NCBI RefSeq assembly: GCF_016107625.1
Contig: NZ_JABASV010000008.1
Location: 144,433-208,432 of the forward strand
Source: Vreelandella alkaliphila
Lineage (GTDB): Bacteria; Pseudomonadota; Gammaproteobacteria; Pseudomonadales; Halomonadaceae
Length of the DNA: 64,000 bases
Direction of reading: 5' to 3'
The notes below the pieces were generated by a model, which ran no database searches, was not told the origin of the DNA, and saw nothing but the letters and a program-made list of their open reading frames with translations. The translations under genes and the position numbers were made by a program. This document shows positions 37,606-47,535 of this stretch, one piece after another (positions within the stretch are counted from its first letter, which is position 1; each line of letters opens with the position of its first letter).

Positions 37606-39987
37606 CTATCCACGTAGCTCAGCATCTAATTCTGTTCGCACTTGCGATACGATAGAATCTACCAACAGGTTGATTTCATCGTCATTTAGCGTGCGTGATC
37701 CGTGCTGCCACGTCAAGCCCAATGCAATACTCTTACAACCATCAGCTACGCCCTTACCAGCATAGACATCAAATAGCTTAATGTCTTTTAAGTAATCGCC
37801 AGCTTGTGCTTTTGCACAATCAAGTAGTGCCTGAACCGGTATCTCCGCCTTAACAGTGAAAGCCAAGTCACGGCGAACTTCTGGATAACGTGACAGCGGC
37901 TCAAAGGCCGGGATGAGACCTTCGCTCAGCGCATCTAAGCGAACCTCAAACATGACGGCATCTACTTTCAGCCCTAGCTTGGCTCGCACTTGAGGGTGCA
38001 AGGTGCCAATCCAACCGGCTGGCTTACCATTATGCAACAGCCTTGCAGTTTGCCCAGGGTGTAACGAAGGATGCTCTCCCGGCTCAAAACGCCAAGCATC
38101 CAGCGCGCCACCAAGCGCCAACAGGCTTTCTAAATCGCCTTTTAGATCGTAAAAATCGACTTGGGCTTTAGCCCCGCACCAACCTTCAGCTTCACGACCT
38201 CCGCATACCAGCGCTCCCATCATCGGGACTTGCGAGAGGTTGTCCAAATGGCCATTAAATACCAAGCCGGTTTCAAACAGTCTGACACGAGTTTGCTGAC
38301 GATTCAGATTATGCTCAAGCGCACGCACTAAGCCGGGGAACAGGCTAGCCCGCATCACCGACAGATCTGACGAAATCGGATTCGCCAACACTGGTGAAAT
38401 AGCGTCCGGCAACATCACCGCCTGGAGATCAGGCGCAACAAAGCTGTAAGTTATCGCTTCCTGAAAACCGCGAGCTACCATTTGGTTACGCAGCTGGGCT
38501 TGGGTTAGCACCGCCTCGTTAGCCGGACGCAGTGCCAAACGCGCCGCAGGGCGCCGAACAGGTAGGTTGTTGTAACCATGAACCCTAGCAATCTCTTCAA
38601 TGAGATCTTCTTCGATCGCCACGTCGAAACGCCAACTTGGCGCTGTGACTAACCAGCCATCTGCCTGCTTATCAACCGCAAGCCCTAAACGTTGCAGAAT
38701 GTCAGTTACATCTTCAACGGGCAGCCGCTTCGAAAGCGCGCTCTCTAAACGCGCCTCGCGCAATACAATGTTACGCGGTGCTGGCAGGTGTTCGCCACTG
38801 GACGACTCAGTAACAGGGCCAGCCTGACCACCACATATCTCCATTAGAAGCTGAGTGGCACGCTCAATCGCCACACTGGCAAGCGCCGGATCAACGCCAC
38901 GCTCAAATCGATGTGATGCATCCGTATGGAGACCGTAAGAACGCGCCTGCCCTGCAATAGCCAACGGCGTAAAATAGGCAGCTTCCAAGAAAATCGTATC
39001 GGTTTTCTCACTTACCCCTGAGTTCTCGCCCCCCATAACACCCGCCATTGCTAGAGGCCCTTCATCATCAGCAATAACCAGTGTTTCAGGTCTTAGCGCT
39101 ACTTCCTGACCGTCCAACAAGGTCAGACGCTCTTCTTTACGCGCTAAGCGAACGGTAATACCGCCGTGAAGATTGTCGCGATCAAACGCATGCAACGGCT
39201 GGCCTAGCTCTAGCATCACGTAGTTAGTCACATCAACGGCAGGGTCAATGGAACGAACACCGCTACGCCGGAGACGCTCCACCATCCACAGCGGGGTTTC
39301 GACGCTAATATCGACACCCTTAATAATGCGCCCCAGGTAGCGCGGGCACTGCTCCGGCGCTTCAATACGCACTGAAAAAGTATCGTCAATGCTAGCTTCA
39401 ATAACCGCAATCTCAGGCCCACTCACCGGAAGACGATTGAGCACGCCCACTTCTCGAGCCAGCCCCTTGATACTTAGGCAATCACCACGATTCGGCGTGA
39501 GATCAACTTCAATGGTCATGTCATCGAGCTGCATATACTCTCGAAAACTTAGACCTACCGGCGCAGAGGCGGGCAGCACAAAAATACCAGGAGACGTCTC
39601 TTCCTCAAGGCCTAGCTCTGAGGCAGAGCAAATCATTCCGCGTGACTCAACACCACGCAATTTGGCTTTTTTGATTTTAAAGTCGCCCGGTAGAATGCCA
39701 CCCACCTGAGCAAACGGAATTTTTTGACCAACATCGACATTGGCAGCACCACAAACAACCTGCACAGGCTCACCGGTACCATCATTAACAGTACATACGT
39801 TGAGCTTATCAGCATCTGGATGCTTCTCTTTAGTCAGCACCTCTGCAACCACTACGCCACTAAACGCGGACGCAACAGCCTCAATAGCATCGACCTCAAG
39901 ACCTGCCATGGTAATTTGATCGGCAATTGCCTGTGTATCAAGCTGCGGAGCCACCCAGTCACGCAGCCACTGTTCTGAAAATTTCAT
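37606..39987 (-). CDS. pheT: Phenylalanyl-tRNA synthetase beta subunit
   Basis: A 793-residue subunit (E. coli 795). It begins MKFSEQWLRDWVAP, then has a tRNA-binding OB domain (VVVAEVLTKEKHPDADKLNVCTVNDG), B3/4 editing domain, B5 domain, and a C-terminal anticodon-binding ferredoxin-like domain (PLSRYPEVRRDLAFTVKAEIPVQALLD). It works as an alpha2-beta2 tetramer with PheS, whose gene ends 26 bases upstream. Confidence 0.97.
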   Translation of the reverse strand: MKFSEQWLRDWVAPQLDTQAIADQITMAGLEVDAIEAVASAFSGVVVAEVLTKEKHPDADKLNVCTVNDGTGEPVQVVCGAANVDVGQKIPFAQVGGILPGDFKIKKAKLRGVESRGMICSASELGLEEETSPGIFVLPASAPVGLSFREYMQLDDMTIEVDLTPNRGDCLSIKGLAREVGVLNRLPVSGPEIAVIEASIDDTFSVRIEAPEQCPRYLGRIIKGVDISVETPLWMVERLRRSGVRSIDPAVDVTNYVMLELGQPLHAFDRDNLHGGITVRLARKEERLTLLDGQEVALRPETLVIADDEGPLAMAGVMGGENSGVSEKTDTIFLEAAYFTPLAIAGQARSYGLHTDASHRFERGVDPALASVAIERATQLLMEICGGQAGPVTESSSGEHLPAPRNIVLREARLESALSKRLPVEDVTDILQRLGLAVDKQADGWLVTAPSWRFDVAIEEDLIEEIARVHGYNNLPVRRPAARLALRPANEAVLTQAQLRNQMVARGFQEAITYSFVAPDLQAVMLPDAISPVLANPISSDLSVMRASLFPGLVRALEHNLNRQQTRVRLFETGLVFNGHLDNLSQVPMMGALVCGGREAEGWCGAKAQVDFYDLKGDLESLLALGGALDAWRFEPGEHPSLHPGQTARLLHNGKPAGWIGTLHPQVRAKLGLKVDAVMFEVRLDALSEGLIPAFEPLSRYPEVRRDLAFTVKAEIPVQALLDCAKAQAGDYLKDIKLFDVYAGKGVADGCKSIALGLTWQHGSRTLNDDEINLLVDSIVSQVRTELDAELRG

Positions 39988-40013
39988 ATTGATTCCCGTC
40001 GTTGGCAGCGGTC

Positions 40014-41048
<1,035 letters not shown>

Positions 41049-41101
41049 TTAAGCGATTTCCATCTCGAAAGATGGCTGGCATGTTGAAGGTGACAAAAAA
41101 A

Positions 41102-41129
41102 CAGGGGAAGAGCGGCTGCTCTTCCCCTG
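41102..41129 (-). terminator. Strong terminator between rplT and pheS
   Basis: Perfect 12-bp stem CAGGGGAAGAGC (41102-41113) with its complement at 41118-41129 and a 4-base loop. On the minus strand it is followed by seven T. It should end most infC-rpmI-rplT transcripts. In E. coli the equivalent site is the pheM attenuator, but no Phe-rich leader ORF is seen in the 61 bases between rplT and this hairpin. Confidence 0.9.
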
Positions 41130-41190
41130 CATGGGTCACACTGAAATGACCTCTGACACGTCACACTGATTTAACTCAGTGCAATGTGCC

Positions 41191-41544
41191 TTATTGGGCA
41201 GCCTTGGCTTTTTCCACGATAGCCGCAAATGCAGCTTTCTCGTGTACTGCCAGGTCGGCCAATACTTTGCGATCAATTTCAATACCGGCTTTCTTCAGAC
41301 CGCCAACAAAGCGGCTGTAAGACATGCCATTGATGCGCGCACCAGCGTTAATACGCTGAATCCACAGAGCGCGGAATTGACGCTTGCGGTTGCGGCGGTC
41401 ACGGTAAGCATACTGACCGGCTTTGATAACAGCCTGCTTGGCTACGCGGAAAACACGCGAACGGGCTCCGTAGTAACCTTTAGCCTGCTTCAATACTTTT
41501 TTATGGCGACGACGGGCAACTACGCCACGCTTAACACGAGTCAT
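41191..41544 (-). CDS. rplT: 50S ribosomal protein L20
   Basis: A 117-residue basic ribosomal protein that binds 23S rRNA early in 50S assembly. It has [33 protein letters not shown] and a C-terminal globular region ([37 protein letters not shown]). AGGAG precedes the ATG. It is the last gene of infC-rpmI-rplT; in E. coli L20 represses this operon at translation. Confidence 0.98.
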   Translation of the reverse strand: MTRVKRGVVARRRHKKVLKQAKGYYGARSRVFRVAKQAVIKAGQYAYRDRRNRKRQFRALWIQRINAGARINGMSYSRFVGGLKKAGIEIDRKVLADLAVHEKAAFAAIVEKAKAAQ

Positions 41545-41601
41545 AACACACTCCTGACTTTATGACTGAGGCTAAATGCACTCAGATAAGAAAATTCGAC
41601 C

Positions 41602-41796
41602 TTACAGATTCGGCAGCATGCGCTGAATCAGCGCTTTGTCAGAAGCATGGATCTGCTTCATACCACGTAGCTGACGCTTACGCTTGGTCGACTTCTTGGT
41701 CAAGATGTGGCTACGGAAAGACTGCTTGTGCTTGAAGCCATTGGCGGTCTTTTTAAAGCGCTTAGCAGCGCCGCTGTTGCTTTTGATTTTCGGCAT
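41602..41796 (-). CDS. rpmI: 50S ribosomal protein L35
   Basis: A 64-residue, very basic ribosomal protein ([35 protein letters not shown] and [24 protein letters not shown]). Its length and sequence match L35. GGAG lies 7 bases before the ATG. It sits between infC and rplT in the standard order. Confidence 0.98.
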   Translation of the reverse strand: MPKIKSNSGAAKRFKKTANGFKHKQSFRSHILTKKSTKRKRQLRGMKQIHASDKALIQRMLPNL

Positions 41797-41877
41797 GAGA
41801 AAACTCCGCTCGATATTTTTTAGAAAACCCAGGGCCGATCAGCGCTTTCACGCTGACCCGTTAGCTTCGCCGTTGGA

Positions 41878-42417
41878 TCACTTCTTCTTCGGGGCAATAA
41901 TCATGATCATCTGGCGTCCTTCCATTTTCGGGAAAGACTCTACCGCTCCGATCTCTTCCAGGTCTGCCGCGATCCGTTCCATTAGCTTACGACCAATGTC
42001 CTGGTGCGCCATTTCACGACCACGGAAGCGCAATGTGACTTTGCCCTTATCACCACCTTCTAGAAAGCGCGTCAGGTTTTTAAGCTTGACCTGATAATCG
42101 CCTTCGTCAGTGCCAGGACGGAATTTGACTTCCTTGACCTGAATTTGCTTCTGCTTTTTCTTTTGAGCCGCTTTCTGCTTCTTCGTCTCAAAAACAAATT
42201 TGCCATAATCCATAATCTTACAAACGATTGGATCGGCATTCGAAATTTGCACGAGGTCTAAACCGGCAGCTTCTGCACGCTCAAGCGCTTCGGTGGTGGG
42301 CACAACGCCCAACTGTTCACCTTCAGCATCGATCAAACGTACTTCTTCTTCGGTAATTCTCTCGTTCATTGGTGGGCGTTTGTCTTGTGGACGCCCGCGC
42401 TGATTGCTTCGCTTGAT
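41878..42417 (-). CDS. infC: Translation initiation factor IF-3, probable AUC start codon
   Basis: A 179-residue factor (E. coli 180) that binds the 30S subunit and proofreads initiation codons. It has [41 protein letters not shown] for the N-domain, [15 protein letters not shown] for the linker, and [25 protein letters not shown] for the C-domain. The first ATG (42369) has no ribosome site and would give a protein 16 residues short. In the same frame an ATC codon at 42417 lies 8 bases after AGGAG, and the extra residues ([16 protein letters not shown]) look like a genuine IF3 N-terminus. The AGGAG touches the thrS stop codon. Confidence 0.93.
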   Translation of the reverse strand: MKRSNQRGRPQDKRPPMNERITEEEVRLIDAEGEQLGVVPTTEALERAEAAGLDLVQISNADPIVCKIMDYGKFVFETKKQKAAQKKKQKQIQVKEVKFRPGTDEGDYQVKLKNLTRFLEGGDKGKVTLRFRGREMAHQDIGRKLMERIAADLEEIGAVESFPKMEGRQMIMIIAPKKK

Positions 42418-42425
42418 TGCTCCGT

Positions 42426-42430
42426 CTCCT
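42426..42430 (-). promoter_or_regulatory. Shine-Dalgarno of infC deciding the AUC start
   Basis: AGGAG on the minus strand, overlapping the last base region of the thrS stop codon and 8 bases upstream of the in-frame ATC at 42415-42417. No comparable ribosome site precedes the ATG at 42369, so it decides the start and suggests coupling with thrS translation. Confidence 0.8.
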
Positions 42431-44352
42431 TAGGCAATTGACGATGTCGCCAGGGCTGCTCGCTCTGCACTGCAACGTTCGATGAATTCATCGACTGTCA
42501 TTGTGCCGAGGTTTTCGCCGCTGCGAGTTCGCACGGCCACTGAGTCAGCTTCGACTTCCTTATCTCCCACCACAAGGAGATAGGGAACTTTCTGTAACGT
42601 ATGCTCACGGATTTTAAAGCCGATCTTCTCGTTCCTCAAGTCCGCTTTAACTCGTAAGCCATTTTTTTGCAGCCGTTGCTCCAACTCAAGCGCATAATCA
42701 CGCTGCGCATCAGTAATGGTCATCAACACAGCTTGCTGAGGTGCCAACCATAGCGGCATCGCACCAGCATAGTGCTCAATTAAGATTCCCAAGAACCGCT
42801 CAAAAGAACCTAAGATAGCACGATGAAGCATCACTGGGGTCTTTCGTGTCCCATCTTCATCAACGTATTGCGCGCCTAAGCGCCCTGGCAAATTAAAATC
42901 TAACTGTAGAGTACCACATTGCCAAACACGATTCAGGCAATCACGCAGAGCGAATTCAATTTTCGGGCCATAAAAAGCCCCCTCTCCTGGCTGAAGCTCC
43001 CAATCAAGCCCTGTCGCATTGAGCGCAGCTTCAAGCCCCTGCTCTGCTCGATCCCACATCTCTGCTTCACCAAGAAAGTCCTCAGGTCGAGTTGACAGCT
43101 TGAGTTCAACATCCTCGAAACCAAGCGTTTTATAAACTTGCAGGGTAAGCGCAATGAATGCTTCTGCTTCTGCCTGAATTTGACCTTCGGTACAAAAAAT
43201 ATGCGCATCATCTTGAGTAAAGCCACGAACGCGCATCAGACCATGCAATGAGCCCGACGGTTCATTCCGGTGGCAGCTACCAAACTCTGCTAAACGTAAC
43301 GGTAAATCGCGGTAGCTTTTCAGTCCCTGATTAAATACCTGTACATGACAGGGACAATTCATAGGCTTAACAGCATACTCACGTTTTTCTGACTCAGTGG
43401 TAAACATGAGCTCACTGTAGTGCCCCCAGTGGCCCGATTTCTTCCACAACGAAAGATCTACTACTTGCGGCGTTTTAATCTCTTGATAACCATGCGCTCG
43501 CTGAATTTTCCGCATGTAATCTTCCAATGCCTGGTACATCGTCCAGCCATTGGGGTGCCAAAAAACCATGCCTGGCGCTTCTTCTTGCAAATGGAAAAGA
43601 TCCATCTTGCGTGCCAATTTGCGATGATCTCGCTTTTCGGCCTCTTCTAGGCGCTTCAAATAAGCTTTGAGCTGCTTCTTATCGCCCCATGCTGTACCGT
43701 AAATACGTGTCAGCATGGGGTTTGAGGCATCTCCACGCCAATATGCGCCAGCTAACTTTGTTAGCTTGAAAGCTTTCAGGTGACGCGTATTCGGCACGTG
43801 CGGCCCACGGCACATGTCGGTGTATTCTTCGTGATGATACAAACGTATTGTTGCACCCTCAGGTATATCGCGAACAATTTCCTGTTTGAACGTTTCGCCA
43901 CGCTCAATAAACGTTTTCATCGCCTCGTCGCGATCAACGTACTCACGCACGACATCGTAATCACGCTCAATAAGTGCTTGCATGCGTTTTTCGATAGCTT
44001 CCAAGTCGTCAGGCGTTACCGACTTGCCGAAATCAATATCGTAATAAAAACCATCGTCAATTACTGGCCCAATGGCCATTTTGGCATCAGGATATAGCTG
44101 CTTAACCGCATGTCCAATCAAGTGGGCACAGGAATGGCGGATAATCTCAAGCCCTTCGGGGTCACGGGCGGTAATTATCGCCACTTCAGCATCTTGCTCG
44201 ATCAAATCAGCAGCATCGACCAATACACCACCAATCTTGCCAGCCACACAGGCCTTGGCCAAACCAGGGCCAATGGATTCTGCAAGCTGCATGATAGAAA
44301 GTGGTGCTTCGAACGTTCTTTGGCTGCCATCCGGCAATGTTACTATGGGCAT
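42430..44352 (-). CDS. thrS: Threonyl-tRNA synthetase
   Basis: A 640-residue class II synthetase (E. coli 642). It has an N-terminal TGS domain ([19 protein letters not shown]), the editing domain with [35 protein letters not shown], and the catalytic core with zinc ligands in [29 protein letters not shown] (Cys) and later His residues. The C-terminal anticodon-binding domain contains [30 protein letters not shown]. The start at 44352 has AAGGA 7 bases upstream; the frame opens earlier at 44388. Its leader carries a tRNA-Thr anticodon-arm mimic. Confidence 0.97.
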   Translation of the reverse strand: MPIVTLPDGSQRTFEAPLSIMQLAESIGPGLAKACVAGKIGGVLVDAADLIEQDAEVAIITARDPEGLEIIRHSCAHLIGHAVKQLYPDAKMAIGPVIDDGFYYDIDFGKSVTPDDLEAIEKRMQALIERDYDVVREYVDRDEAMKTFIERGETFKQEIVRDIPEGATIRLYHHEEYTDMCRGPHVPNTRHLKAFKLTKLAGAYWRGDASNPMLTRIYGTAWGDKKQLKAYLKRLEEAEKRDHRKLARKMDLFHLQEEAPGMVFWHPNGWTMYQALEDYMRKIQRAHGYQEIKTPQVVDLSLWKKSGHWGHYSELMFTTESEKREYAVKPMNCPCHVQVFNQGLKSYRDLPLRLAEFGSCHRNEPSGSLHGLMRVRGFTQDDAHIFCTEGQIQAEAEAFIALTLQVYKTLGFEDVELKLSTRPEDFLGEAEMWDRAEQGLEAALNATGLDWELQPGEGAFYGPKIEFALRDCLNRVWQCGTLQLDFNLPGRLGAQYVDEDGTRKTPVMLHRAILGSFERFLGILIEHYAGAMPLWLAPQQAVLMTITDAQRDYALELEQRLQKNGLRVKADLRNEKIGFKIREHTLQKVPYLLVVGDKEVEADSVAVRTRSGENLGTMTVDEFIERCSAERAALATSSIA

Positions 44353-44374
44353 TAAGTATTCCTTGAGCGCAGTG

Positions 44375-44395
44375 GTGATCCATACCAAGGATCAC
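44375..44395 (-). promoter_or_regulatory. thrS leader hairpin mimicking the tRNA-Thr(GGU) anticodon arm
   Basis: On the minus strand the leader reads GTGATCC, loop TTGGTAT, GGATCAC: a perfect 7-bp stem and a 7-base loop. In tRNA numbering the loop is U32 U33 G34 G35 U36 A37 U38, so it shows the anticodon GGU of a threonine tRNA with the conserved U33 and a purine at 37. It ends 22 bases before the thrS ATG, just upstream of the AAGGA site. In E. coli ThrRS represses its own mRNA by binding an anticodon-like operator at the same place. Confidence 0.75.
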
Positions 44396-44476
44396 ATTTC
44401 GCTATCAATGATCGAGAGTATTAGGTGCTTTTTGAGGGTTGCCCAGCCTACCAGAATTTAGCAAGCCGTAAAATAA

Positions 44477-44500
44477 AACGGGAGGCATAAGCCTCCCGTT
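44477..44500 (-). terminator. Rho-independent terminator downstream of the OmpA-like gene
   Basis: Perfect 10-bp stem AACGGGAGGC (44477-44486) with GCCTCCCGTT (44491-44500) and a 4-base loop. On the minus strand it is followed by TTATTTTACGG. It separates the OmpA-like gene from the thrS promoter region. Confidence 0.85.
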
Positions 44501-44566
44501 CCGTACTTAAAGGGCATTAATCACTGGCACAATGGCCCACCCCTTTAATGAAAAGCGATGCGTGAC

Positions 44567-45436
44567 TTAGTTCCACTCATCCATTTCTACACGACGGTTT
44601 TGTGCACGACCCGCATCGGTATCATTGCTAGCAACCGGACGCTCTTCGCCGTAGCCAACAGCACGCATACGGTTGACACCTACGCCACGCTGGGCAAGGT
44701 AAGCAGCAACGGATTCCGCACGACGCTGCGACAGGTTTTTGTTGTACTGAGCAGAACCGCGAGAGTCAGTGTGGCCTTCAATACTCACACGCACATCAGG
44801 ATTATTGACCAGGCGCTCTGCAACACCGTCCAGAACACTTCGTGCTTGGGCAGTTAACTGTGCAGAGTCAAACTCAAAGTTTACGTCCTGCAATACAACG
44901 CTGTCAGGGCAACCCAGTGAGTTAACTGCAACACCTGCAGGAGTATTGGGGCACTGATCGCGATAATCCGGCACGCCGTCGTTATCAGAATCGAGTGGGC
45001 AGCCATTTGCATTAACAGCTACACCAGCAGGAGTTCCCGGGCACTGGTCACGGTAATCTGGCACACCGTCACCATCGGAGTCCAGCGGGCAGCCTTCAGC
45101 ATCAACTGCAACACCTGCGGGCACTTCCCCATAGCTTGGGCACTGCGGTGCTACTGGCTCAGGCGTACGGTCTGCACATAGCAGGCCACCGATCGCTGCA
45201 CCAGCAGTTGCGCCAATAGCGGTATTTTCATCTTCGTCAGAATTGCCGCTAGTAGCGTAAGCAATACTGCCGCCGATAACACTGCCTGCCAATCCGCAAA
45301 CGAAGGGATGTTGATACCAATCGCGGTCGCTACTTGCGCTGGTTTGACCAGATGATTGTGATGCTGAGCTGGCACAGCCTGATAAACCTACTACCAGTGC
45401 AGAACCGATTAGCAAGCCAGTCGTTGATTTTTTCAT
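44567..45436 (-). CDS. OmpA-family lipoprotein with thrombospondin type 3 calcium-binding-like repeats
   Basis: A 289-residue predicted outer-membrane lipoprotein. The signal ends in the lipobox GLSGC (Cys at about 21). A glycine-zipper-like segment follows (GSVIGGSIAYATSG and GATAGAAIGGLLC), then two or three Asp-rich repeats of the type DSDGDGVPDYRDQCPGTPAGVAV. The C-terminal OmpA domain has VSIEGHTDSRGSAQYNKNLSQRRAESVAAYL and binds peptidoglycan. It has no beta-barrel, so it is a peptidoglycan-linking lipoprotein. AAGGAG precedes the ATG. Confidence 0.88.
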   Translation of the reverse strand: MKKSTTGLLIGSALVVGLSGCASSASQSSGQTSASSDRDWYQHPFVCGLAGSVIGGSIAYATSGNSDEDENTAIGATAGAAIGGLLCADRTPEPVAPQCPSYGEVPAGVAVDAEGCPLDSDGDGVPDYRDQCPGTPAGVAVNANGCPLDSDNDGVPDYRDQCPNTPAGVAVNSLGCPDSVVLQDVNFEFDSAQLTAQARSVLDGVAERLVNNPDVRVSIEGHTDSRGSAQYNKNLSQRRAESVAAYLAQRGVGVNRMRAVGYGEERPVASNDTDAGRAQNRRVEMDEWN

Positions 45437-45660
45437 GCAAGACTCCTTCTTGATCCAATGCTGACATGGTCATAAGACCAAATCTATCCCAATGCTTCTA
45501 ATTTGCGAGAGCATCCATTTTTCGCTGCTCAGCATCATGGCAATATTGTACTTTCACCATAAGGCTGAACGTTTGCCTATGATTAACGTTTAATCACCAG
45601 AAGGCAACAATGCCGAGATATCAACTTCTTGCCAATACCGACATTTTCAGCATAGCAAAA

Positions 45661-45679
45661 TTGACGCAATAAGCGTCAA
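45661..45679 (-). terminator. Rho-independent terminator downstream of the DUF2489 gene
   Basis: Perfect 7-bp stem TTGACGC (45661-45667) with GCGTCAA (45673-45679) and a 5-base loop; on the minus strand TTTT follows. It lies about 50 bases after the DUF2489 stop. The rest of 45437-45727 shows no gene and should contain the promoter of the OmpA-like gene. Confidence 0.65.
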
Positions 45680-45727
45680 AAAACATAGGTTATCGTACTT
45701 ATAGCCCCCTATGCTCGTTAAACAAGG

Positions 45728-46195
45728 TTAATGAAGGCCAGCAGATCCTTTAGACCTCCAGTCAATTACCTTTTTCGCTGCCTCAAGTACGGCAGGACGC
45801 ATTTCATTCTCAACCGCAAGGCGCTCTTTATCTTCTTGCATTCGCTCTCGTGGCGTCAATTGCTTACGTGCAGAATGAGTTTTTAAATGCCGAGTACGAT
45901 TGTATACCTCTGCAAACGCTTGAAAGTCTGGACGCTCTGTTAGGCTGGAATCAATAATCTCAAGCAAAACTTTGCATCGCCAAGACCCTTCTGTAATGTC
46001 AACTTGCTCTTGCACAAGCGCGCTAACGACAAAATCAAGATTTTCCAGGCTGTTTTGATGGGCACGACGCTCTTCATCCAGCCGAAATGCTTCTCGACGT
46101 TTAACCTCTTGGCGAAGTTTATAAGCATAAAAACCAAGCGCTGCAATGACAATAATTGCAACGATGAATAACAACAACGCTCCTGTGGAACTCAT
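45728..46195 (-). CDS. DUF2489 family membrane-anchored protein
   Basis: A 155-residue protein with one N-terminal membrane helix (about 6-24), then a coiled, charged cytoplasmic region. FRLDEERRAHQNSLENLDFVVSALVQEQVDITEGSWRCKVLLEII and the KQLTPRERMQEDKERLAVENEMRPAVLEAAKKVIDW region match the DUF2489 family. Its function is unknown. AAGGAG lies 4 bases before the chosen ATG at 46195; the open frame extends 14 codons further. Confidence 0.8.
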   Translation of the reverse strand: MSSTGALLLFIVAIIVIAALGFYAYKLRQEVKRREAFRLDEERRAHQNSLENLDFVVSALVQEQVDITEGSWRCKVLLEIIDSSLTERPDFQAFAEVYNRTRHLKTHSARKQLTPRERMQEDKERLAVENEMRPAVLEAAKKVIDWRSKGSAGLH

Positions 46196-46376
46196 AACGC
46201 TCCTTTCACAACGGAGAGGTAGAAAGCTTGACGACAATTGTACTCCCTATTACCCCAATGAGACCACTCTCACTATTTCTTCACCTCTGCTTCCGCATAA
46301 AACTAAGGATTACACAGCAACGTTTTTCATTATCCACTCCGTAATAACCATTATTATTTTTGACGAAGCAAAACCT

Positions 46377-47480
46377 CTAGTTACCATCGTACGTCGAGAA
46401 AACCTGAGATGACTTTAGATAATTCACTTCATTAAGATGCTGATTAGAAGGATATTTCCAGCACCAGACAGCCCACCCCATACTCAAGGTCAAGGCAACC
46501 GCTCCAGCGGTATGTAACAAAGCCAGCCATAGAGGAAGCCACAACAACACATTAGCAATGCCAAGCGCGACTTGGGCAAAATAAGCAATTACCACCAAGG
46601 TGAGCGCTCGCCCAACAGACGCAGCCGCACGATATCGCCACCATAGCGCTAACAAGACAATTCCGAGTAGAAGCGCTCCAATACGATGTATAACGTGAAT
46701 TGCAGTACGTGCATCGGCATGTAGCTGCCCGTGTAAATAATTAGGACCGACCGTTTGTGTTAGGTGGAAGCCTTCACTTATATCCATTTCTGGCCACCAC
46801 TGCGTATTACAGGTCGGGAATCCTTGGCAGGCAATACCTGCATAGTTGCTGGTTACCCAGCCCCCTAAAGCAAGCTGCAAAACTAATATCAACACGCCTA
46901 TTACCCAGAGCGCATTAGCATTCTTAAATAGAGAGGTATAACGTGTGGGAGAAGAAGTATGGTCGGTAGAGGTAGGTACAGGCCTTGTCAAGCTGAGCCG
47001 AATTCGCAAATGCACCCAAAAAAACAGCATCAGTACACTTAGCCCACCCAACAAATGTAAAGTAACCACTTGTGGCCAAAGCTTTAGCGTCACTGTAAAA
47101 GCGCCAAACGCGCCTTGAAGCAGAATAACAACGAGCAAGGCAATACTTACTTTCCATGGAAACCCTGGACGCTTGCGCAATGAAAAACCTAGCGCCACTA
47201 CGCTTAGAACAATAAGCCCTAAAAAACTTGCTACATACCGATGAGCCATCTCTACCCATGCTTTAAAAGGCACAAGAGGTACATCAGGATGTCGTAGAGC
47301 AGCATGTTCGGCATCAGGGACTAACAGCCGCCCATAACAGCCTGGCCAGTCTGGGCACCCCAAACCAGCGTCAACTAAGCGCGTCCATGCGCCAACTAGA
47401 ATCACTAACGCTGTAAGCACAGTGCCGACCAAGGTTAAACGTTTCAGCCATTGTAAGCGCCGCTCAGTAGAATATGGCAC
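46377..47480 (-). CDS. ctaA: Heme A synthase (COX15/CtaA family)
   Basis: A 367-residue inner-membrane monooxygenase with about eight helices that converts heme O to heme A for the cytochrome oxidase. It has LVGAWTRLVDAGLGCPDWPGCYG, WVEMAHRYVASFLG (heme-ligand His), LLQGAFGAFTVTLKLWPQVVTLHLLGGLSV and HVIHRIGALLLG. The start is GTG with AAGGAAG upstream. It is the last gene of the cox assembly cluster. The usual partner ctaB (heme O synthase) is not next to it here. Confidence 0.92.
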   Translation of the reverse strand: MPYSTERRLQWLKRLTLVGTVLTALVILVGAWTRLVDAGLGCPDWPGCYGRLLVPDAEHAALRHPDVPLVPFKAWVEMAHRYVASFLGLIVLSVVALGFSLRKRPGFPWKVSIALLVVILLQGAFGAFTVTLKLWPQVVTLHLLGGLSVLMLFFWVHLRIRLSLTRPVPTSTDHTSSPTRYTSLFKNANALWVIGVLILVLQLALGGWVTSNYAGIACQGFPTCNTQWWPEMDISEGFHLTQTVGPNYLHGQLHADARTAIHVIHRIGALLLGIVLLALWWRYRAAASVGRALTLVVIAYFAQVALGIANVLLWLPLWLALLHTAGAVALTLSMGWAVWCWKYPSNQHLNEVNYLKSSQVFSTYDGN

Positions 47481-47535
47481 GTTGCTTCCTTACGACCTGC
47501 GAGGTCGAGCATGCAGAGTAACGGTATATTGTTCG

